This document shows, piece after piece, positions 56,291-64,000 of a DNA stretch of 64,000 nt (position 1 is the first letter of the stretch; each line of letters begins with the position of its first letter). Made by a program: the position numbers and the translations under genes. The notes under the pieces are model-generated. The model saw nothing but the letters and a program-made list of their open reading frames with translations, searched no databases and was not told the origin of the DNA. This DNA is from Lophium mytilinum (Eukaryota; Ascomycota; Dothideomycetes; Mytilinidiales; Mytilinidiaceae), in the NCBI GenBank assembly GCA_010093605.1, contig MU004192.1, positions 881,774 through 945,773 on the forward strand, in the 5' to 3' direction.

Positions 56291-57979
56291 ATGCCAAAGC
56301 ACTCTGCTGTGCCATCGTACACATGCACTCGCTGCTTGCGAGCAGCTTTCCACCCCCAAAAAACCCATCTCCAGCGCCGCTACTTCGTTGATCCCGCAAC
56401 GCCACCCGCGAAAGACGAACCCTCCCGCAACGAAAATGCCCAAAGCGTGGACAATGGCGCGGCGAAAGAGGAGGAAAGCGGAGCAATGTCCCGCCGACTA
56501 GCACAAATGAGCGAAGAAAGCCTCGAAACAGGCGGAAGAAGCGCCCAAAAAGCCGTCGAGGAATCCGGCTTCGACGAATCCCTACGCCGGAAACTAGAAG
56601 AACGGATCGCCTCTGCAAACTTCAAAAACGAATACGCCAGCGCTTTTGCGGAAGCCGGACTGCCGTCGAGTGCCGGGAGGAGCACGAGAGACATCGCCGC
56701 GGCGCAGGCGTGGACCGGGACGGAGAGCGTGGAGGATGCGTCGTTGCGGATGCTGACGGACTCGTACAAGCCGATGCGGGTGAAGACGCGGATTCCGTCC
56801 CCTGCGACTCAGCCACCGAAGAGGGTGGATACGGGGCGGCCGGGGCATAGATCTACGGGGGCGCGGCTGGCGAATGCGAGGGATAAGACGTCTATATACG
56901 CTACGCTCAAGGATTCAGGATTGTCGGAGAAGGAAAAGGAGAAGATGCGGCAGGATATGAAGGATCGGTTCGCACCGCATGCTCGTGCGGTTCCGGCGAC
57001 TATTCAGGGACTGGCTTCTCTGGCGAATGAGCGTATTGAGGATGCTATTGCGAGGGGGCAGTTTAAGAATCTTCCGAATCGGGGAAAGCAGATTGAGAGG
57101 GACTATAATGCTAGTAGTCCCTTCTTGGACACGACGGAGTACTTTATGAACAAGATTATTCAAAAGCAGGAGATTGTGCCGCCCTGGATAGAGAAGCAGC
57201 AGGAGCTTGTCAGCACCGCTACCAAGTTCCGTGCCCGGCTGCGAAACGATTGGAAACGGCATGCTGCCAGGATGATCGCTAGTAGAGGAGGGACCCTTCA
57301 AGAGCAAGTCCGCAGAGCACAAGCCTACGCGGCAGCCGAACTCATCGTCAACCCTCCAAGGCGAAAAGAGGAGAAACTCAACAGTGTAGACGACGCAGGC
57401 CATTTTTCTCAGATCTCGCTATCAGGGGAGCTCAGCGTACCATCGACTTCCGCCTCCTCTGTAACTCAACCAGTGACGGAGATAGTCATCACAGAAACCA
57501 AAACCCCACAAGCGGTCGCTGCTGAATCCCCTGAATCTGTCACCTCGGATCAACCGTCTACCCAGGACCCCATACCCCCAATTGCCACCTCCCAATCACC
57601 CCCACCAATCCCCTTCCGTGATCCCACCTGGCTCGCTACCGAAAACGCTTTCCTCACCCTCTCAATTACCTCCTTGAACGCTTTGACACGCACCTACAAC
57701 CTCATGGCGCCCGACCTCGCCAAGAAACCCTACTTTTCCCTCCCCCGCGAGCTCGCTGCTTGTTACTCAGACGTCGCGCCGCAGATAGCAAACGCGATTG
57801 TCGAGCGAGCGGCAGCCCCTAAGCGGCCGACGGACGATGGGTTCGGCTTTGGGAAGGGTGCGGGGATGGTGGAGCGGTTGACTGGGGGAGGAGTGAGGGT
57901 GAAGGATGAGCGACCGGGGAGGGCGTATGGGTTCAAAGAGTTTTGGAGAGATGTGTGGGGAAAGGAGGGCAGTGGGTAG
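56291..57979 (+). CDS. Mitochondrial DUF1992 (DNAJC28-like) protein
   Basis: Single exon of 562 residues. The N-terminus is basic, hydroxylated and lacks acidic residues (CTRCLRAAFHPQKTHLQRRY), a typical mitochondrial presequence. Residues about 240-310 hold the DUF1992 domain shared with the C-terminal part of DNAJC28: LANERIEDAIARGQFKNLPN then GKQIERDY...LDTTEYFMNKIIQKQ. There is no J domain, as in fungal members. The C-terminal third is Pro/Ser/Thr-rich and then has a hydrophobic helical segment (TWLATENAFLTLSITSLNAL). Function of the family is not established. Confidence 0.88.
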   Translation: MPKHSAVPSYTCTRCLRAAFHPQKTHLQRRYFVDPATPPAKDEPSRNENAQSVDNGAAKEEESGAMSRRLAQMSEESLETGGRSAQKAVEESGFDESLRRKLEERIASANFKNEYASAFAEAGLPSSAGRSTRDIAAAQAWTGTESVEDASLRMLTDSYKPMRVKTRIPSPATQPPKRVDTGRPGHRSTGARLANARDKTSIYATLKDSGLSEKEKEKMRQDMKDRFAPHARAVPATIQGLASLANERIEDAIARGQFKNLPNRGKQIERDYNASSPFLDTTEYFMNKIIQKQEIVPPWIEKQQELVSTATKFRARLRNDWKRHAARMIASRGGTLQEQVRRAQAYAAAELIVNPPRRKEEKLNSVDDAGHFSQISLSGELSVPSTSASSVTQPVTEIVITETKTPQAVAAESPESVTSDQPSTQDPIPPIATSQSPPPIPFRDPTWLATENAFLTLSITSLNALTRTYNLMAPDLAKKPYFSLPRELAACYSDVAPQIANAIVERAAAPKRPTDDGFGFGKGAGMVERLTGGGVRVKDERPGRAYGFKEFWRDVWGKEGSG

Positions 57980-58247
57980 TGTACGGCGGTAGTGTTGATG
58001 GTAATCATGATTATGAGTAAGCGCGTACGCTAGCGGACTGTTTTTGATTTTATACAGAGGTGTATATACAATGTAAGAAGACGTAATCTACTCCGTTCAT
58101 GAGTATCGTTCCTTTTCGTAATCTTGGTCGTTAAGTATGTCGTGTCGTCGTATCCAAAGCGTCGGCCATCTGGCGTACCCAAAGCAGTATCCAGCAGTCG
58201 TATCCAACTTTCCGTCTATCAATGAAACCACTCACCTCTCTCTGTTC

Positions 58248-60926
58248 TCATTCAATCCCCCTCCTACCAACTCCACCCTCCTCATCCCTCGGCTGACAAA
58301 AACAAACTCTCAACGCCCACCCAACACTCTCCCCCACCCTCCCCTCACAACAGAACCCCGTCGTCCCCCTGGTCGTCCCCCTAATCCCATCATCCTCATC
58401 AACCGTCCCATCCACAGCCACAAACCCAACCCCCTGCATAACCCTCCCCACACCCCTTCCCCTACAACTCCTCTGACTTATCCCCGCCATCCCCTTCGTA
58501 TTTTTCACCCCACTCCTCGGCTGCAAACTCGCCGCCCGAACCTCCCCCCCACATCCATGCACATCGCGGTGCTTAACAAGCCTCCCCTTCGGCAATCCCA
58601 CGCTCCTATGACTCGGAATCGCAGGACCATGCGGCTCGACCGACGGCGTTATAGGCGTCCGTGGCGGGTGAACGTGCGTGCGGATCGGGATGCTAACGCG
58701 CGGGACGCTCTCGCTGCTCAGCGGGCGATACGCCACACCTCCTCCGCTACCGCTGCGGCGCTCGGGCGGTTTGCGCAGCCAGCTGGGGAGCGGGTACGTG
58801 GAGGCGGGGGACGGGGTGGCGGGGAGGGTGACGAGGCGGGCGAGGGGCTCGATGGGGTTTTGGAGGGAGGCAATCGCGGACGGGCTGGCGATGCGGGAGT
58901 GGCGTTTTGAGGGGCGGGGTGCTGAGGCGTCGGAGTCGGAGGATGAAGTGACGCGGATGAGGTTGCCGGAGGGGGAGTGGAAGGAGGTTATGCAGGTGCT
59001 GGCGCTCGGGGAGGCGCCGTGGGGTTGTTTGTAGGTGGTCGAGGTGGTGACGATGCCGTTGGCAGCGGCGAAGGGGAGGAGGATGGGGAGGGCGGCGGAG
59101 GTGAGGGTGTGGGATTTAGTGTGGGTGGGTGGCGGGTGAGGGTTGAGGAGGGGGGATTTGGAGGCGAACCAGGTGGATGGTTTGGGGGGGTGGAAGATGC
59201 TTGGGTTGGCGCTCAGACTGTACTCGGTGGTTGTGGTTGTTACGTGAGTGTTGTCGCTGCTGTCTCGGGAGGGGAAAGGGGTGCTGTGGTTTGAGCTGGG
59301 GTTTGTGGTCGCGTAGGTAGGGAGGCGGCTGTGGTCGTGGTAAGGGACTAAGGTAGCCTTTGCCTTTCGTCTTTTGCTAGCTCCTGAGTCGTGCTCCTCG
59401 TCTGTTCCGAGGATGGAACTTGATACTGACAAGGAGCTGCCACTGGTAGTGCGGCTACGGTCGTATTTGTGGAGTGAAGGAGCGTTCGGACGGTAGAGAA
59501 GGACTCCATCAAACGAGTATCGCAGTCCGTCGCCATCTCTACCTCGAATCGAGAGGGGAAGAGGAGTGGTGGGCTGAACGATCGTAGGTGCGTTGTTCGG
59601 GATTGAGAAGCGTTTCGATGAGATTATGGGCGCGGTCGGTGGTGTGTAGAACTGCGAGGGCGAGGGGGTGGGCGAAGCTGAGATTTCGCCAGGTCTCAGC
59701 AACACCGGAGTTGTGCAACACGGCGTGATTGCTTGGTCTTCCTGAAAATGGTGTCCTCTCACAAATATTGCTGGTGATTCGTTGCGGGGCGCTTTCTCTG
59801 GCTGGTGAGAGGTCGCCTTGGAATCGTTCCCTGGCTTCTCCTTCTGGGCAGGAGTCGCAGATCGCCCCGACAACAAGTTGTAACCAAGATGAACAGACCC
59901 AGTAACGTTGGGTTCGTGTACTGCGCGTTTCCTCCTGTGTGCGTGGCCGCTCGAGTCACCTTTTGTTGACGGCTCTGAGAGCCCTTTGTATCGCGCTGAT
60001 CGGAAGATCGGCGTGTCTTGAACCACCGTGTCTTCATTTGGGCGACTTCTCAAGGCAGAGAGAGAAAGCGTGTGTCGAGGCGTTTTACGGACCGTGTCGA
60101 AAAGGGTCCGAAGAACTTGCCTCACGGGTCTGGCCTCCCGTTCGGGGTCCGGTCGCTGAGGTTGAGTGACAGGAGAGAGCTGAGGTTTGCTAGAGTCTTC
60201 AGGAGCTGCTTCGAGTCGAGAAACAACTGGGATGTCTTTGGGCGTATCGACTTGCGGTTGTTCAAGATTGTATTTCGGTGTGCTCTGAGTCTTGACGCTC
60301 GTAGCCTCCTGTAATCTCTGTTTGGCAGCCTCGAAGACCTTGTGCAAAGCCACCTCATCCAAACTCCTCGACACCTCTCGCCGGCTGGCACCTTCGTGAC
60401 ACTTCGTATTAGGTGATAGCGTGCTTGACGAATGGCTGGCGCTCAACTGGCCGGACGTATAACGACGAGGGGTGCTGATAAGAGACGGGAGCGAGCTCAG
60501 CGTCGAGTAAGATCTCTGCTCGATTATGGTCGTGAGCTGTGTGCCATTTGGCCGATTGGTAAATCGAAGTGCCAGATTGCACGGCACGGGACGTGGTTTG
60601 GGATCCTTGCAGGACTCCTTTTTGTTTTGGGCGTAAGCATCGTCCCCGACGTCCTGGTCAATGACGCACTTTGGCTCATCAGGCTGGATCAGTAAACCAG
60701 TTCTGTTGACGGACGTGGCAGTCAACAAGCCAGAGAGGGGATCTGGACCAGTAGGAGAGTTTGCAGAGTGGAGGTCGGGCAAGGTTGACGAAGTCCCTGA
60801 AGCGCCGTCAATGGAGTCGCTGGGGGCCCGCTCGGCAGATGGCACCAGGGAGAAAGCCAATGGCAGCACATAAAGACTATCTCCCTGGCCAAGAGCAGCT
60901 TTTGTGTTTGTTTTAGGAGCAGCCAT
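58248..60926 (-). CDS. Disordered Ser/Pro/Thr-rich protein, unknown
   Basis: One uninterrupted ORF of 892 residues from an ATG at 60926. It is low-complexity with many Ser/Pro/Thr/Arg stretches and no membrane segment. More ordered-looking parts are EVALHKVFEAAKQRLQEATS (about 193), RQVLRTLFDTVRKTPRHTLS and DGDGLRYSFDGVLLYRPN (about 470). The last 80 residues switch to a Gly/Val/Cys-rich composition, so the true C-terminus may be spliced or shorter. No family recognised. It converges on the DUF1992 gene with a 268-bp gap. Confidence 0.65.
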   Translation of the reverse strand: MAAPKTNTKAALGQGDSLYVLPLAFSLVPSAERAPSDSIDGASGTSSTLPDLHSANSPTGPDPLSGLLTATSVNRTGLLIQPDEPKCVIDQDVGDDAYAQNKKESCKDPKPRPVPCNLALRFTNRPNGTQLTTIIEQRSYSTLSSLPSLISTPRRYTSGQLSASHSSSTLSPNTKCHEGASRREVSRSLDEVALHKVFEAAKQRLQEATSVKTQSTPKYNLEQPQVDTPKDIPVVSRLEAAPEDSSKPQLSPVTQPQRPDPEREARPVRQVLRTLFDTVRKTPRHTLSLSALRSRPNEDTVVQDTPIFRSARYKGLSEPSTKGDSSGHAHRRKRAVHEPNVTGSVHLGYNLLSGRSATPAQKEKPGNDSKATSHQPEKAPRNESPAIFVRGHHFQEDQAITPCCTTPVLLRPGEISASPTPSPSQFYTPPTAPIISSKRFSIPNNAPTIVQPTTPLPLSIRGRDGDGLRYSFDGVLLYRPNAPSLHKYDRSRTTSGSSLSVSSSILGTDEEHDSGASKRRKAKATLVPYHDHSRLPTYATTNPSSNHSTPFPSRDSSDNTHVTTTTTEYSLSANPSIFHPPKPSTWFASKSPLLNPHPPPTHTKSHTLTSAALPILLPFAAANGIVTTSTTYKQPHGASPSASTCITSFHSPSGNLIRVTSSSDSDASAPRPSKRHSRIASPSAIASLQNPIEPLARLVTLPATPSPASTYPLPSWLRKPPERRSGSGGGVAYRPLSSESVPRVSIPIRTHVHPPRTPITPSVEPHGPAIPSHRSVGLPKGRLVKHRDVHGCGGEVRAASLQPRSGVKNTKGMAGISQRSCRGRGVGRVMQGVGFVAVDGTVDEDDGIRGTTRGTTGFCCEGRVGESVGWALRVCFCQPRDEEGGVGRRGIE

Positions 60927-63149
60927 TGTTGCTTGCCGATCGAAGACGAGTGATGAGAATCGAGCGTCGGTATGTCCGATCTTTTAGATCAGAGCACGCG
61001 ACATTGGTGGAGAATTGAAAGTAACAAGCACCACGCATTTACCCAATGGTCGGGCTGCCCTCCGCATTCGTCGCCGCTGCCCTGCTACAGCGACGGGGAG
61101 AAAAGCACGTTGCTTCACCGACGCCAAGGCGTGGAGAGCGCAGGAGCAGAGCAACGGCGTCTGGCCCAGGAGGCGCCCTCTAGAACCCCAGCCAGGTGGT
61201 ACTGACATCAGCATGGCATTCCAAATCACACCACCGCCCATTGCGGGAGAAGAGGTGCGGCAGGATAGCAGCAGTAGCTGACGATGGTGGTACAGCATTC
61301 TGCGGCGGAGGTGTCTGTGCTCGTGCGCAGTGAGGCTTCACAGTGGACGCCTCCAAACGCACCGCCCAAGTCTCAAGCAAAAAGAAAGCCCCACCCCCGA
61401 GTCGAGGATGCTCCGATCTTTGTCTTTAGGTTTCGCTTTTTATTGCCGCGTCGAGCGATTCCTGCAGCCACGGTCGGGCAAGGAGAACGGGAGCAGGAGA
61501 AGGCGTTGGGCCACACGAGCGACGTCCAGGGCGACGACGTACAAAGCGATTTCTGGACAGCGTCTGTCGCACCATACGCTCCCACGCGAACGCCAACGGT
61601 ACACTCCTGCACCGGTGGCCTGGCGAGCAGAGACGACTGCTCATACCGCTGTGCCGCCCTAGCTGGACCCTGGGGGCCACGTGGGAGTGCGCCTCAGCCG
61701 CTCTGGAATGCAATCCGGTGGATCTTGTCTGATCTGACAGCTCGGAACGATCTCGATGTGTCCATGGAGACTCGATGCCCCGTTTGGGCGTAGCTTGGCA
61801 GCGCAAATGATACGACTCCGCGGGCCCCTGGCGGCCAGACGTGCGGTCAGACGTAGGAAGGCAAGCCTGCCGCCAGAACAAGGAAGCAAGTCCATGACTG
61901 TGCAAATGCATCATAAGGCCCGATGTGCTCAGTGACGAGCGGCGGTGGACGCCGGAGTGCAGTCGGTCCATCCAGGACGGGCTGCGGCGCATGGCGCACG
62001 CAGGCTGGGCCGCAACCCGGGTTTTTGCTCTTCGGGATGCTAGCCGACATTCTCGCGACGCCCCAAAACCTGTGGCGGCTGTCGGCCAAAGAAGCGAAGG
62101 CTAACAGACGCTGCGAGCCTGGCATTGGGGCGCGCTCCGCCTCCGGTTCGTGGTGGTGGCCAACGACAGGCGACGGCCCTGCCCTGAGATCCCCCCGGAC
62201 GTGGATCTCCAGCCGTCCAGATCGCCGGAGCTCGATTCGCCAGGATGGGCCCGCGGCGGCCAAGGGCCCTGGCAGCAAGGGATCGGGCAGATAGCCGGCA
62301 CGCGGCTGCAGCGTCGAGGTGCGTCGACCGTCGCCGAGAGGGGGGCGTCAGTTCAGCGTCAGTTGAGCGTCAGCGTCGCGACGAACTGGCACAAGCGACC
62401 ATCGGGTAGCCGTTCACCGTTGGGTGCTTGGGCGCGCGGTACGGGAACATGGCAGGTCCCGGGCTGGGGCGTGCCGCTCACTGAGCACAAGCCGGTTTGA
62501 GAGCCGCCGATCACAGCGGCGTGCCCAGAGCGCAGGAGGCCCGTCTGTGGCGCTGCCAGGCCCTTCGATGCGCCTTCTAGAAGCTCTCCCTGCCCGAGGA
62601 CGCTCCGTGCACTGGCAGAATGGCTCTGCCACAGCGCCGGCACGCGGTCTGAGCGTGGCGCTGGACGGCGCGGTCGTGAAGGGTGGTTGATGTTGTCGCA
62701 GGACGCCAGAAGTTCACCATCGTGGCGCCTAGTCCGTCTGCGTCAGGGCCGCCGCTTGCATGCAAATCGTGCTACATCGAATCATTACCATCGTCGATCC
62801 CCTCCGCTCTCAATTGGCTCTCTCAACAGCTGGCCACGGCGAGCCCAATCGTGGCCCATGTACCGCCTAAAACGGCTCCCTCGAGCCCTAATTCCTCCCG
62901 CCAGTCGTCTAGGCGAGGGACAAGAATGCAGACTGCCCCACATGTCTCCCTACGCCCGCCATGTGGTGTAGTTGCCTTCCCCCAGCCATTCAGCGTGAAG
63001 TGATGGCACCCATATCGTTTTGAGCCCGGACCATCTTCGACCCCTGACTTGAGCACACCAAGACAAAAGGGCGCCTTAGACAATTACAAATGCAAGAATG
63101 GCCTGAGGGAGTTTTGCTGCTGCCTTGGAGCAGGTGCCGCACGTCTTGT
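60927..63149. other. GC-rich region without supported genes
   Basis: The base composition is high in G+C, so long open frames are expected by chance on all strands (for example 61284-61793 +, 61426-61992 - and 61847-62278 -). They overlap one another, have Arg/Ser/Pro-rich translations and no domain. I call none of them. Confidence 0.45.
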
Positions 63150-63584
63150 TCATTTGGGATGCGGTCCAGCGCCGTCGTGTTCCTGTTCGCTCGTCGTGTC
63201 CACTGTTGGCGCCAGACAGCGCGCCGATCCACCAACGCCCTCAAGAAATCCGGAGAGATCGCTGGCCCGGAATGACTCCCGCCAGTAGATTGCTCGGATG
63301 CTAGTGCCCAATTCGAATACCATCGCCTGGACGAGATAAGCCTTGTCGTCCATTGCCAGGAGCTGAACGAGCCCTTGCTCGCTGTTCCACTCCTCGACAG
63401 CTAGGAAACCTCCGCCATTGGACTGCCGAACGCCTTCTTGACGAATAAGATAGTCCGCAAGCGCTCCCGCCATTGCATATAGATGCACCGGTATGCAGCC
63501 AGTGCAAACTGTCATCAGACCACCCGACGGATCGGCGAAAACCGAAAAGAGTGCCAGTTCTTGATGGGGACTGGCTGCGTTCAT
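63150..63584 (-). CDS. Possible small protein, unknown
   Basis: A 144-residue ORF from a true ATG at 63584. Unlike its neighbours its composition is balanced, with a hydrophobic segment near the N-terminus (VCTGCIPVHLYAMAGALADY) and acidic stretches (FLAVEEWNSEQG). No domain recognised, and the distal end loses coding character. It may be the first exon of a gene or chance in GC-rich DNA. Confidence 0.25.
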   Translation of the reverse strand: MNAASPHQELALFSVFADPSGGLMTVCTGCIPVHLYAMAGALADYLIRQEGVRQSNGGGFLAVEEWNSEQGLVQLLAMDDKAYLVQAMVFELGTSIRAIYWRESFRASDLSGFLEGVGGSARCLAPTVDTTSEQEHDGAGPHPK

Positions 63585-63957
63585 CCCCTCCTAGCTCTTC
63601 CGGGATTGGGAACTGTCGGCAGAGCTCCTGCATGGGGCGAAGGCTGTGCTGGCAGGCTCACTGTCCCCAGTCGGCAGGCCATCTCGCAGCATGACTGGCC
63701 ACTCATCATGCCCGACGTGCGATTGAGGGGTCCCAGAGTTCCGGTAAGGTGGGAGGACTGCAACCCTAGTCAAGTGGCTAGCGGCCTATCTGCTGTGCCG
63801 TTCACTGCGGACAGGCCTTGACCGGACTATAAGAATCGACCGACGGGTTTAGCTGCTGGAGGGCTCCGTTAAGACAAGGGATCCGCTGCTGATTTCGTCT
63901 GCTCCCTCACTCCACAGGCATCTTCCTGACTCGTGAACAGCTCCACATTGGCCAGCA

Positions 63958-64000
63958 ATGTCTCCCGTCCAAAAACCCCACCCGCCCAGGAGCGCGAGGA
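63958..64000 (+). CDS. Possible start of a gene running off the window
   Basis: An ATG at 63958 (context CAGCAATGT) follows a pyrimidine- and A-rich leader and a TATAAGA at about 63828-63834. Only 14 codons are visible (MSPVQKPHPPRSAR), so nothing more can be said. Confidence 0.22.
   Translation, partial: MSPVQKPHPPRSAR

Noticed and set aside
61426-62278. Long overlapping ORFs in the GC-rich right end
   Set aside because: High G+C lowers stop frequency; translations are low in hydrophobic structure and overlap in several frames.
1-64000. tRNA, rRNA or CRISPR features
   Set aside because: Scanning by eye for tRNA T-loop motifs and regular direct repeats found none; a covariance-model scan was not possible here.

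Overview
The window is nuclear DNA of a filamentous ascomycete, most likely a Dothideomycete or close relative. Genes are interrupted by many short introns (about 35-120 nt) with GT donors, CTAAC/CTGAC-type branch sites and AG acceptors. Protein types are typically fungal: PAC1/nudF, PDK1/Pkh kinase, a secreted laccase, an NCS1 permease and a DIT1-type isocyanide synthase. No rRNA, tRNA or CRISPR was seen. Exon joins were worked out by hand from splice signals and reading phase; every joined model given with exon coordinates sums to a multiple of three.

Layout. 0.3-4.7 kb (-): a large proline/serine-rich protein. 5.8-7.0 kb (-): fructose-1,6-bisphosphatase. 7.9-8.3 kb: a decayed tandem repeat. 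8.7-13.6 kb (-): three conserved fungal proteins of unknown function. 14.5-14.9 kb (+): a 95-residue protein behind a clear TATA box. 15.9-18.2 kb (+): a cytosolic 5'-nucleotidase/metallophosphatase. 18.8-21.6 kb (-): a 932-residue disordered protein with internal repeats. 22.9-25.6 kb (+): a PDK1-type kinase. 27.3-34.6 kb: a secondary-metabolism cluster with a cytochrome P450, a small membrane ORF, an MFS exporter and a divergent isocyanide synthase. 36.0-38.0 kb (-): an NCS1 permease whose first exon is unresolved, preceded by the relic of a fungal transcription factor. 39.5-41.6 kb (-): a laccase. 44.3-44.7 kb: a pogo/Fot1-type MITE. 45.3-47.1 kb (+): an intron-dense secreted Thr-rich protein. 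48.3-53.4 kb: a divergent pair, a Stu2/XMAP215 microtubule polymerase and PAC1/LIS1. 54.6-55.4 kb (+): a small Cys-motif protein. 56.3-58.0 kb (+): a mitochondrial DUF1992 (DNAJC28-like) protein. 58.2-60.9 kb (-): an 892-residue disordered protein. 60.9-64 kb: GC-rich, mostly without clear genes.

How genes fit together. The P450, exporter and isocyanide synthase match the yeast DIT2-DTR1-DIT1 spore-wall dityrosine set and the fungal isocyanide clusters. They form the best candidate for an undescribed pathway; the broken regulator, permease and copper-dependent laccase downstream may be its accessory or decayed edge. Stu2 and PAC1 share an 831-bp promoter region and both act on microtubules. 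The remaining genes are housekeeping or fungal-conserved without a shared pathway.
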